A stretch of 27,386 bases of DNA from Flavobacteriales bacterium UBA7430. GTDB taxonomy: Bacteria; Bacteroidota; Bacteroidia; Flavobacteriales; UBA7430. Below are positions 7,540-15,363 of this stretch, in pieces. A program made the translations under genes and the position numbers. The stretch is taken from positions 1 through 27,386 of the forward strand of contig DLQO01000075.1 of the NCBI GenBank assembly GCA_002478765.1, in the 5' to 3' direction. The number at the start of each line of letters is the position of its first letter. Within the stretch, counting starts at the first letter, position 1. The notes beneath the pieces were generated by a model. That model saw nothing but the letters and a program-made list of their open reading frames with translations. It made no database searches and was not told where the DNA came from.

Positions 7540-9428
7540 TAGTTGATGATGGTTGGTTTAATGAAAAGGTTCAATTTCTTATCGTCTTTATCCTTAATGC
7601 GTTTTGAGAAAAGCCACTTCAATAAGGGTACTCGTGATAGAAAAGGCACCCCTGTTCCGCTGTCGTTATTTTTAATTTCTTCTAGCCCTCCCAATAATAT
7701 CATGTCGCCATCTTTAACGCGAATCAATGAATTGAAAGTCCTTGAAACTTGCCCTGGAGGTGCATCGGGCTCAATACGTGCGGTAAAGTTAGATTGCTTT
7801 ACCTCTATGGCTAAGGTGACGTTGTTGTCCGCAGATATGTTTGGAGTGATCTTCACACCTAATTCCGCTTTGACACTCTTCCAATTTCGGGTCTTTTGAC
7901 TTTGTGGATTTTGCGTACCTATTAAATTATTGGTTTCAACCACATAGTATTCCGTATTTCCAATAGATAGGGATGCCTCTTGTCCATTAAGCGTCGTGAG
8001 TACCGGAGTACTCCTAATGTCCAAAGTTCCATTCTGTTCCATGGCTTTGATGTTCATGTAAAAGTTAGGTACCACAGAACCCACGTTTAAGGCGCCAAAT
8101 CCTTCAAATGCATTGATGAGTTTATTGATGGAGCCTTGTCCGTTTGTGGAATTTATCCCTGGGAAAAATTGACCGGTAGTTTTCACGGCTTCCTTGGCAA
8201 GACCCATTTCAACTCCAATATCCAAACCGTTTGACTTTATGTAATCGACGATAAGTATCTCTATCATCACCACAGGGACAGATCGGTCGATGTCGGTAAT
8301 GAACTTTCTAATCTGAGTGACAGCCACCTTTGAACCTTCTAGAACCAAAGCGTTAAGTTCTGGCATCTCTTGAACAAATACTTCTTTCTTAATTTCTGTG
8401 GGAATCCACTTGGACAGTTCTACGCAAGAACGATGTTTGATGGATACGATCTGTAAATCTCTGAGCCCCTCCAATTTGCGTTCTCCAATAAAATAGATGC
8501 CTTGTTTTAAATGGTAGGTGTAATCTGAAGCATTCAGAATTACATCCAATAGACTATCGAGATGCACATGCCTAAGCTCTGCCGTAAGCTGAGCTTCAAT
8601 ATCACCAAAAATCATGTAATCCTGACCCAACAAATCGAAGGTCTGTTCCAGAACTGCACGAAGGTCTGCCCCTTCTGCTACTATGCTAATGTCCGAAATA
8701 CTATCTACTCTCACCCTAAGTTCCCCAGAACTTCGATAAGTCTGTTTGGCATTTGAACGGCTATTGTTATTTAGCATCTGTGGTTTTTCAAACACATAAA
8801 TTCCCGAGGAAGATGCTCTGACCTCAAGTTCGTTAATTAGTGCCAACTTCTGAATGGCCTCGTCTAAAGAAACATCTTTGATGAAACCCGTCAACATCTC
8901 ATTACGCAACGCCCTGGGAACCAATAAGTTCATCCCCGTTAACAATGTGATCTTTTTACTAACGCTTACGAGACTGTCATTTCTCAAGTCAAAACTTAAA
9001 AAACCTGTTTCTTCATCAAACTGTAGATCTATAGGTCTATATTCCGGTGGTTCGGGCAATTCTTCATAACTGGAAATGGATAAAATAGACCCTGAAAAAT
9101 CAACTTTTAGATGGTATTTTTTGGTCAGAAATACGATGACATCTTTTACGCGCACCTGAGAAAAATTACCCACCACTCTTTGACTTAAGCCCTCTTCCAC
9201 AGTTAAGTTTAAGTCGTGACTTAATGCCAAGGCTCTCAAAAGCTCATCTAAGCGTATCTCACTTACCGAAAGTTCTACTTCTCCATTCAATCCCCTCATA
9301 TCCTCCGATAAGGAATCTAAGGCGTTCTGTAAGGACACAAAACGATTTAGATTTGTCTGTGCCTGCATCTGTATACTGGTGAAACACAAAACAAAAACCA
9401 CCCATTTAACCACCCGAATTATTCTCAT
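7539..9428 (-). CDS. gspD: Secretin (GspD/PilQ family)
   Basis: A 629-residue outer-membrane channel protein. Signal peptide 1-23 (cleavage after MQAQ). Residues about 58-120, 150-215 and 250-316 look like three successive STN-type beta-alpha-beta modules (for example LDELLRALALSHDLNLTVEE and DLRAVLEQTFDLLGQDYM). A NolW/N1-like domain follows (about 325-382, with ELNALVLEGSKVAVTQIRKFI). The secretin core spans about 385-629: VPVVMIEILIVDY, a glycine/asparagine-rich gate region, IRSTPVLTTLNGQEASLSIG, and the C-terminal signature VKDGDMILLGGL...VPFLSRVPLLKWLF. It ends at the core, with no S domain for a pilotin. The family forms the 12-15-subunit gate in the outer membrane. It lies between the ATPase gene (6 nt gap) and the GspL-like gene (TAATG overlap). 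Confidence 0.95.
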   Translation of the reverse strand: MRIIRVVKWVVFVLCFTSIQMQAQTNLNRFVSLQNALDSLSEDMRGLNGEVELSVSEIRLDELLRALALSHDLNLTVEEGLSQRVVGNFSQVRVKDVIVFLTKKYHLKVDFSGSILSISSYEELPEPPEYRPIDLQFDEETGFLSFDLRNDSLVSVSKKITLLTGMNLLVPRALRNEMLTGFIKDVSLDEAIQKLALINELEVRASSSGIYVFEKPQMLNNNSRSNAKQTYRSSGELRVRVDSISDISIVAEGADLRAVLEQTFDLLGQDYMIFGDIEAQLTAELRHVHLDSLLDVILNASDYTYHLKQGIYFIGERKLEGLRDLQIVSIKHRSCVELSKWIPTEIKKEVFVQEMPELNALVLEGSKVAVTQIRKFITDIDRSVPVVMIEILIVDYIKSNGLDIGVEMGLAKEAVKTTGQFFPGINSTNGQGSINKLINAFEGFGALNVGSVVPNFYMNIKAMEQNGTLDIRSTPVLTTLNGQEASLSIGNTEYYVVETNNLIGTQNPQSQKTRNWKSVKAELGVKITPNISADNNVTLAIEVKQSNFTARIEPDAPPGQVSRTFNSLIRVKDGDMILLGGLEEIKNNDSGTGVPFLSRVPLLKWLFSKRIKDKDDKKLNLFIKPTIIN

Positions 9429-9434
9429 TACAAC

Positions 9435-10838
9435 TTATATTAACATTTGATATACTTCTGAAAAGGAGGTTTCTCCACGCTCCAATACTTCTAAGGCACT
9501 GTCCGATAAAAATCGAAGCTCTTGCTTTTTTAATTCTTCTTTTATTTCAGATTCCGAGGCAGCCAATTTTTCTCTAAGACCGTTTTCAATAGGAATCACT
9601 TCGTATATGGCTTTTCTTCCATTGTAGCCAGTGTGGTAACATTTTTGACAACCCACGGGCTTTTGAAGAGTACTCGACCACATTCGATTGGGCAGCACCT
9701 GCTTTTGCTCACTTGTAACCGGCTCGGGTTGCTTGCAATGTTCACACAAAAGTCTGACCAACCTCTGCGCCACCACCAAGTTTAAGGTACTTGCAATTAA
9801 AAATTCGGGGATGCCCATGTCTAAAAGTCGCGATACAATACCCCAGGCAGAATTGGTGTGAATGGTAGAAAAAACCAAATGGCCCGTAAGTGATGCTCGG
9901 ATTGCCATCTGTGCGGTATCCGGGTCACGGATCTCTCCAACCATAATAATATCCGGGTCCTGCCGTAAAAAAGCTCTCAAGGCCGAACTAAAATCCAATC
10001 CTATTTCTTCTCTTAAGGGAACCTGATTAATTCCCTGTAAGGTATATTCAACCGGGTCTTCAATGGTCACAATGTTCACCCTGTCGGTGTTCAACTCTTT
10101 TAAAGAAGAATATAAAGTGGTGGTTTTACCGGAACCCGTAGGACCACTGATGAGTATCAATCCCTGACTTTTTGAAAGGGCTTTCAGGTAATCGCTTTCC
10201 TGCCTTGCACTAAAACCCAGCTCCACCAGAGATTTGTCTCCCGATTGTTTATTCAAAAGTCTGAGCACCGCCTTTTCTCCATATTGTGAAGGCATCACAG
10301 AAACCCTCAGATCCATTTGATCATGGGTAATACGTCCGTCTTGGGGCAAACGCTTTTCTGCAATATCCAATTTGGCGCGTATCTTAATTTTGTTGATGAG
10401 TATGGGGTACTGTTCAGATTCAATCACAAAACGCTCAACAAGTCTGCCATCAACACGCATCCTGATTCGTGCTTTTCCTTCATATTTCTCAATATGAATG
10501 TCACTAGAACCCATTTGCATGGCCTCATTTATAAGCCCTTTCAACAGGTCTTCTTCGGTGTTGACTTTATAAACTACTGAAGCCTTATCTGCATGGTGTC
10601 TTCTGTAATATTTGGATAACAGATCATCTATTTGCTCAGATGCAACAGGTGTAAATTCTAAAGCTCTGTTTAAAATAACTCGCAGGTCAGATTGACTTGG
10701 CAAGCTGTGTTTATCAGCATAGCAAACCAAAGTGCCGTTGCGTTGCTGCATTGGAACAATACGATAATGCTCGGCCCAATCGGGCTGAACACATTGCAGT
10801 ACTTCTGCAGGTATATGTATCTGTTCTAACTTATCCAT
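9435..10838 (-). CDS. gspE: GspE/PilB assembly ATPase
   Basis: A 467-residue hexameric ATPase that drives pseudopilus or pilus extension. Seen in order: a shortened N-terminal domain (about 1-80), the N2 domain with SSDIHIE at 111-117, Walker A GPTGSGKTT (232-240), the Asp box TIEDPVEY (258-265), Walker B with the GEIRD box (294-305), the His box GHLVFSTIHTN (319-329), and a tetracysteine zinc site CEHC (365-368) and CQKC (397-400). The Zn site marks it as GspE/PilB rather than a PilT-type retraction ATPase. It lacks the extra ~100-residue N1 domain of many GspE/PilB proteins. Its start overlaps the 3' end of the prepilin peptidase gene by 13 nt. Confidence 0.95.
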   Translation of the reverse strand: MDKLEQIHIPAEVLQCVQPDWAEHYRIVPMQQRNGTLVCYADKHSLPSQSDLRVILNRALEFTPVASEQIDDLLSKYYRRHHADKASVVYKVNTEEDLLKGLINEAMQMGSSDIHIEKYEGKARIRMRVDGRLVERFVIESEQYPILINKIKIRAKLDIAEKRLPQDGRITHDQMDLRVSVMPSQYGEKAVLRLLNKQSGDKSLVELGFSARQESDYLKALSKSQGLILISGPTGSGKTTTLYSSLKELNTDRVNIVTIEDPVEYTLQGINQVPLREEIGLDFSSALRAFLRQDPDIIMVGEIRDPDTAQMAIRASLTGHLVFSTIHTNSAWGIVSRLLDMGIPEFLIASTLNLVVAQRLVRLLCEHCKQPEPVTSEQKQVLPNRMWSSTLQKPVGCQKCYHTGYNGRKAIYEVIPIENGLREKLAASESEIKEELKKQELRFLSDSALEVLERGETSFSEVYQMLI

Positions 10839-11353
10839 TTTGTAACGAATAACAAGAGCTGTGAATCACTCCCCACAGAAATATCATATTTATAAACCAT
10901 GGCAAACTCTAAGATCAGTCCCAGCCCCATAAAACTAATTAAAGGAAGTTTATATTGCCTACCTTTTACAATCACTGAAGGCAGAGAAAGAACAATACTC
11001 AACAAAGACAGAAAACTTAACGTGATCAAAAAGTTAATTGGACTGAACACGGCCCCAAGTGCCCAAAAAAACAAAAGATCCCCTTTGCCCATCACAGTAT
11101 CTACAAAGCAACCTCCTGTTCTAAACCGGAACTTATAATACAGCTGGATCACCAACAATAAAAAGACCAACAACAAACTATTCAGTAAGAAGTTTACGAG
11201 CCACTCTGAAAGCTCATTTTGTACAAAACCAAAAAGAAAACTTCCCATAAAAAATGCTGCCAAAAACTTAACGGAAATTGCCCGATATCGATAGTCCTCG
11301 TACATCATGATCAATAATGAAACGACGATCAACCCTAAACCAAAGAGCAACAT
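10826..11353 (-). CDS. Prepilin peptidase (A24 family), peptidase domain only
   Basis: A 175-residue multispan membrane protein. Both catalytic aspartates of the type IV prepilin peptidase family are visible: Asp20 in MYEDYRYRAIS (D..xR.xIxN-like site) and Asp92 in the GKGD motif, followed by LLFFWALG (the GxGDxxxxxxxG signature). At 175 residues it lacks the N-terminal zinc/cysteine domain associated with N-methylation in full-length PilD/GspO (about 280 residues), so it would cleave leaders but may not methylate. It is immediately downstream of the major pseudopilin (TAATG overlap), its most likely substrate, and the three other prepilin-like proteins of the operon. Confidence 0.88.
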   Translation of the reverse strand: MLLFGLGLIVVSLLIMMYEDYRYRAISVKFLAAFFMGSFLFGFVQNELSEWLVNFLLNSLLLVFLLLVIQLYYKFRFRTGGCFVDTVMGKGDLLFFWALGAVFSPINFLITLSFLSLLSIVLSLPSVIVKGRQYKLPLISFMGLGLILEFAMVYKYDISVGSDSQLLLFVTKWIS

Positions 11354-11751
11354 TAGTCTGTAATAATTTCAAGTAACTGTTTGTCCTGATCCATTGACCA
11401 AGTATTGAATTGCCCGTCACCATCAAAGTCGACTACGGCAATTGCATGGGCTGTAAAACCTGTTGGTGCTGCCTCAACAATTTCAATTCTGTAATTGGCA
11501 TTGCCCCCTTCTAAAACGCTCTTTTCCTGCTGATAACCTATCGCAGTAAGGTCATCCGAATAAGACGAATACATGTAGAAATGACTTTTTTCTAAATTGT
11601 ATATATGCTCCAAATGAATTTTTGCTTCGGTACTCTTCGTTTTCGATATTAGTGGCATCAAATTAGGCAGGGCTAACAAAACCAATATTCCAACAATGGC
11701 TAATACGACCATCAACTCGACCAAGGTGAATGCTTTTATTTTTTTTTTCAT
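11353..11751 (-). CDS. gspG: Major pseudopilin, GspG-like
   Basis: A 132-residue prepilin: leader MKKKIKA, mature start FTLVELMVVLAIVGILVLLALPNL with Glu at +5 and Pro at +22, both hallmarks of type IV pilins and pseudopilins; the -1 residue is Ala instead of Gly. The C-terminal domain contains VDFDGDGQFNTWSMDQ, an acidic loop like the calcium-binding site of GspG pseudopilins. It is the first gene of the 11-gene operon, as expected for the most abundant subunit. A type IVa pilin is the alternative, but the short length and calcium-like loop favour GspG. Confidence 0.88.
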   Translation of the reverse strand: MKKKIKAFTLVELMVVLAIVGILVLLALPNLMPLISKTKSTEAKIHLEHIYNLEKSHFYMYSSYSDDLTAIGYQQEKSVLEGGNANYRIEIVEAAPTGFTAHAIAVVDFDGDGQFNTWSMDQDKQLLEIITD

Positions 11752-12268
11752 CCTATTATTTTATTCATTATTCATTAAAAGGTAATCGTCTTATTTTAAA
11801 TTGTAAGTTTTCGAAACAACTTAACAGTTAACAACAGACAACTAATCACAAATAAAACTTTCAAAAATCAAGTTTTAACTCAACGTTTCATTTAAGCAGC
11901 CAATCGCGGGAGGAATAATTTTAATAGTAGGAAGGGAATAACCTGTAGCGTTGTAAATTAAACTACAAGGAAAAAAGATACTAAAACCTAATGTAAATAC
12001 ATGGTATCCACAAATCTACAAAAAAAAAAGTAACATCAAATAAAGTTCAAGGGAGCTTGCCCTAATGCTTTTCGTGAAGAGCTGACAACCATAGAAGATA
12101 TACTGATGAAGAATTCAGATTGGAATGCTACTGAAATAAGTGTTAAGGCACAATAATTGCTTGATTTAAAAACACATAGAAACACACCTCCATGTGTTAA
12201 ATGAATTAATTATGCTGTTATTTCAATAATTTAACGGCTGTACAATTCAATAATAATAATAATATAAT
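11752..12268. other. Divergent intergenic region between gspG and the Nudix-like regulator
   Basis: This 517-nt AT-rich stretch separates two diverging genes and must hold both promoters; I found no perfect TAnnTTTG box. On the plus strand, 12046-12156 is a 37-codon open frame ending in TAA without a good start (it contains FREELTTIEDILMKNSDW), which may be the tail of a decayed gene. Five AAT units (12249-12263) lie just before the regulator's ATG. An A-run occupies 12021-12029 or so. A palindromic element at 12171-12198 is listed separately. Confidence 0.5.
12171..12198. promoter_or_regulatory. Candidate operator upstream of the Nudix-like regulator
   Basis: AACACA occurs at 12171-12176 and again at 12181-12186 (10-bp pitch, one helical turn), and the second copy forms a perfect inverted repeat with TGTGTT at 12193-12198 across a six-base spacer. 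It lies about 70 bp upstream of the regulator's start, a reasonable place for autoregulation. Its ACAC/GTGT arms recall the stronger palindrome at 17622-17644, but the two are not close copies, so a shared binding protein is only a hypothesis. Confidence 0.35.
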
Positions 12269-12976
12269 ATGTCAAAAATAAATGTTTCGGTCGACTGTGT
12301 CATTTTTGGATTTGACACAGACCTTAGTCTAAAAGTCTTACTAATTACCAAAAAAGAAAATCCTAAAAATCTTTTAAAAAGCCGTAACAAAACCCAAACA
12401 GCTTTACCGGGAGATCTCATCAAGGCTAATGAGGAATTAAACCCTGCAGCAAAGCGAATTTTAAAAAGGCTTACATCCATTGATGAGATATACTTGAAGC
12501 AATTTGCTGTGTTCAGTAATCCTAAACGCGTCAAACAACCAAAAGATCAAATCTGGCTTAAGAGTTTTAGAAAAAATCCAGAAGAACGGGTCATTACAGT
12601 TGGCTATATCTCCCTGGTGGACATTCAGGACTTTAAACCCAAAGCATCCTATTTTGCAGATGAAGTAATCTGGACAAGCATCGATGAAATTCCTGAACTG
12701 ACCTTTGACCACAATCAAATCATCGACGAAGCTTTAAACTTCTTAAAGAAAGAGTTGGATTATAAAATGTCGTCCATTCTTTTACCCAAAAACTTTACCA
12801 TGCCACAGCTGCAAAAGCTGCATGAAGAAGTTTTAAATAAAAAAATAGACAAAAGAAATTTTAGGAAACAAATCTTAAAGGAAGGGATTGTCTTTAAGAC
12901 TTCTCACGTCAATAAAACCGGAAGAAAAGGCAAACCTGCAGTGTTCTACCAGTTTTGCAACAACAATGAATACTAG
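12269..12976 (+). CDS. Nudix-domain transcriptional regulator (NrtR/AraR-like), catalytically degenerate
   Basis: A 235-residue protein. Residues 1-160 follow the Nudix fold of NrtR-type regulators (SVDCVIFGFDTDLSLKVLLI, then LPGDLIKANEEL), and about 177-232 form a winged helix with RNFRKQILKEGIVFKT and a GRKGKPAVFYQF wing. The Nudix catalytic box should carry REUxEE; here the equivalent positions read KRILKRL (62-68), so hydrolysis is almost certainly lost and the domain would act as a ligand sensor. Known relatives control NAD metabolism (NrtR) or arabinose use (AraR) in Bacteroidota. It converges on eda with a single base between stop codons, and it probably regulates the zwf-pgl-edd-eda and MFS-phosphorylase units; that target assignment is inference from position. 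Confidence 0.82.
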   Translation: MSKINVSVDCVIFGFDTDLSLKVLLITKKENPKNLLKSRNKTQTALPGDLIKANEELNPAAKRILKRLTSIDEIYLKQFAVFSNPKRVKQPKDQIWLKSFRKNPEERVITVGYISLVDIQDFKPKASYFADEVIWTSIDEIPELTFDHNQIIDEALNFLKKELDYKMSSILLPKNFTMPQLQKLHEEVLNKKIDKRNFRKQILKEGIVFKTSHVNKTGRKGKPAVFYQFCNNNEY

Positions 12977-12977
12977 A

Positions 12978-13553
12978 CTATACGTTTAAGTCCTTTTGGA
13001 TCCATGAACCGCCTACAGAAATAACGTTGTCTAAAGCTAAATATTCGGGATAGTTTTCTTTTGAAATTCCGCCTGTTGGGCAAAACTTAATTTGAGAGAA
13101 AACCTGTGAATATGTTTTTAGAGCACTGAGACCACCAGCAATATTGGCAGGGAAAAACTTAAGCGTATCCCAACCCAAACTTAAACATGCCATCATCTCA
13201 CTAGGAGTAACAACTCCAGGTAAAAAAGGTACGCTAACCTCTTTGAGTGCGTCAACTAATTCGTTGTTTAGGCCAGGCAATACGATGAAGTCTACCCCTG
13301 CATCCACAACTTGAGCAAGCTGCTTGGTATTTACTACAGTACCCACACCAACAGAAAAGTTGTCGTTGGAGCACTCTTTGGCAAGTTTTAAAGCATCAAT
13401 CGCACAATCTGTACGCAAAGTGATCTCGATACAGTTGATGTTATGATCTTGAAGAGCGGTTACTAAAGGAACAACCTCTTCCAAAGATTGAATTTTGACA
13501 ACAGGTACAACCGGGTTGCCTTCTAATACAGTTCTAATGTTATTTTGACTCAT
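12978..13553 (-). CDS. eda: KDPG aldolase (2-dehydro-3-deoxy-6-phosphogluconate aldolase)
   Basis: The last enzyme of the Entner-Doudoroff route, cleaving KDPG to pyruvate and glyceraldehyde 3-phosphate. Family marks: VVPVVK (15-20), IEITLRT with catalytic Glu43, VGVGTV (68-73), LPG(L/V) strands, the Schiff-base lysine Lys132 in LKFFPA, PTGGIS (159-164) and the phosphate-binding VGGSW (180-184). It starts 5 nt after the edd stop. At 191 residues it stops seven residues after GGSW, whereas relatives such as E. coli Eda (213) carry a further C-terminal helix. The reading frame after the stop runs antisense into the regulator gene and shows no continuation. Confidence 0.95.
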   Translation of the reverse strand: MSQNNIRTVLEGNPVVPVVKIQSLEEVVPLVTALQDHNINCIEITLRTDCAIDALKLAKECSNDNFSVGVGTVVNTKQLAQVVDAGVDFIVLPGLNNELVDALKEVSVPFLPGVVTPSEMMACLSLGWDTLKFFPANIAGGLSALKTYSQVFSQIKFCPTGGISKENYPEYLALDNVISVGGSWIQKDLNV

Positions 13554-13558
13554 ATCGC

Positions 13559-15361
13559 TTAAAATAATACGGAAGCACCTTGCTCACTTGGTTGAACTAA
13601 TTTTCTGAAATTCCCAAACAACTCTCTACCACAACCTTCTTGGTTAATGATTGGATTTTCGGGAGCGGTTCTTGCTTGAACCTCTGCCTCATTTAAACAA
13701 GTTAACTCACCTGTTGTAGCATCGAGTCTCAACAAATCACCATTTTGAAGTTTTGGTAGTAATCCACCATCCATCGCTTCAGGAGATACATGTATTGCCG
13801 CTGGGACCTTTCCAGAAGCACCAGACATTCTTCCATCGGTAACTAAAGCAACTTTGAAGCCGTTATTTTGCAAAATACTCAACACCGGAGTCAACCTATG
13901 TAATTCAGGCATTCCTTTTGCTTTTGGACCTTGAAAACGCACAACGGCAATAAAATCTTTATTTAACTCTTTTCTTTTAAAAGCTTCCAACAACTCTTCT
14001 TGATCTTCAAAAACAACAGCCGGAGCTTCTACGATCCAGTTTTCTTCTTTAACTGCAGATATTTTAATCACGGAAGTCCCTAAATTTCCTTTCAGAACTC
14101 TTACCCCTCCTGTTTTAGAAAAAGCATTTTCTACAGAAGTTAATACTTTTGTGTCCAAAGATTTTTCTGGACCGTCACGCCAAATCAGTTCTCCATCATT
14201 TAAAAATGGCTCTTTGGTGTAAGTATTTAGTCCATGACCCAAAATGGTATAAACATCTTGGTGCAAAAGACCGTTCTCAAGTAAAGACTTGATTAAGTAT
14301 GACATCCCACCAGCTGCTTGGAAATAGTTCACATCAGCGGAGCCGTTAGGATACATTTTGGTAAGCAATGGAATTACAGCAGATAAATCTGAAAAGTCTT
14401 GCCAGTTGATTTGAATACCGGCAGATTTTGCAATGGCAACCAAGTGAATGGTTAAATTAGTAGAACCTCCTGTAGCTAATAGACCAATGATGGCGTTCAC
14501 AATCGTCTTTTCAGAAACAATCTCATACATCGGACGGTAATTATCGCCCAAGCTTGTGGTTTCAGCTGCAACTTTAACAGCATGATCCGTTAATGCAGTT
14601 CGAAGGGGTGTGTCTGGATTTACGAATGATGAACCTGGCAATTGCAAGCCCATAATTTCCATGAGCATTTGATTGCTGTTTGCCGTTCCGTAAAAAGTAC
14701 ACGTTCCTAAAGAGTGGTAGGCCTTAGATTCTGACTTCAGTAAGGCATCTCTGTCGACAAGACCTTCCGCATAGTCTCTTCGAACTTTGGCTTTTTCTTC
14801 GTTGGAAATACCGGTTTTCATTGGCCCTCCAGGAACGAATATAATCGGTAAATATCCAAATTTTAAGGCTCCGATTAGCTCGCCAGGGACAATTTTATCA
14901 CAGATACCCAAACACAAAGCGGACTCGAACATATTGTGAGACAAACCCACGATGGTTGACAACGCGATCACATCACGACTGAATAAAGATAAATCCATTC
15001 CAGCTTCTCCCTGAGTTACTCCATCACACATGGCTGGTACTGCACCAGCTACCTGAGCTACGGCATTGTACTTAAGGGCACTTGATCGGATTGATTTTGG
15101 ATAATCTTCGTACGTTTTATGTGCCGACAACATGTCGTTAAAGGCTGTGATGATTCCAATGTTGGCTTTTTTACTTCCAATCAAATCCGTTTTCTCGTGA
15201 TCTGAACAACTGGCCATCGCATGGGCAATATTACCACATGACAATGCAGAACGGGAAACCGTGTCTGCTGCCTGAGATTTCATTTGTTTCAAATATTGTG
15301 ACCGTGTATCGTTACTACGATCAATAATTCTCTGTGTGACTTCTAAAATCGTCTTGTTCAT
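13559..15361 (-). CDS. edd: 6-Phosphogluconate dehydratase
   Basis: A 600-residue IlvD/Edd-family enzyme converting 6-phosphogluconate to KDPG in the cytoplasm. The [4Fe-4S] cysteines are present: MCDGVTQGE (Cys112), the CLGICDK segment (Cys154) and GTCTFYGTANSNQ (Cys221). The late family signature DGRMSGASGKVPAA is also intact. Length matches Edd (about 600) rather than IlvD (about 560-615 with different motifs), and the CTFYGTANSNQM block is Edd-like. It sits 2 nt after pgl and 5 nt before eda, giving the complete route in reaction order. Oxygen-labile cluster chemistry is expected from the family. Confidence 0.95.
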   Translation of the reverse strand: MNKTILEVTQRIIDRSNDTRSQYLKQMKSQAADTVSRSALSCGNIAHAMASCSDHEKTDLIGSKKANIGIITAFNDMLSAHKTYEDYPKSIRSSALKYNAVAQVAGAVPAMCDGVTQGEAGMDLSLFSRDVIALSTIVGLSHNMFESALCLGICDKIVPGELIGALKFGYLPIIFVPGGPMKTGISNEEKAKVRRDYAEGLVDRDALLKSESKAYHSLGTCTFYGTANSNQMLMEIMGLQLPGSSFVNPDTPLRTALTDHAVKVAAETTSLGDNYRPMYEIVSEKTIVNAIIGLLATGGSTNLTIHLVAIAKSAGIQINWQDFSDLSAVIPLLTKMYPNGSADVNYFQAAGGMSYLIKSLLENGLLHQDVYTILGHGLNTYTKEPFLNDGELIWRDGPEKSLDTKVLTSVENAFSKTGGVRVLKGNLGTSVIKISAVKEENWIVEAPAVVFEDQEELLEAFKRKELNKDFIAVVRFQGPKAKGMPELHRLTPVLSILQNNGFKVALVTDGRMSGASGKVPAAIHVSPEAMDGGLLPKLQNGDLLRLDATTGELTCLNEAEVQARTAPENPIINQEGCGRELFGNFRKLVQPSEQGASVLF

Positions 15362-15363
15362 AA

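Noticed and set aside
9435..10838. PilT-type retraction ATPase as identity of the ATPase
   Set aside because: The tetracysteine zinc motif and the N2 domain layout are those of GspE/PilB.
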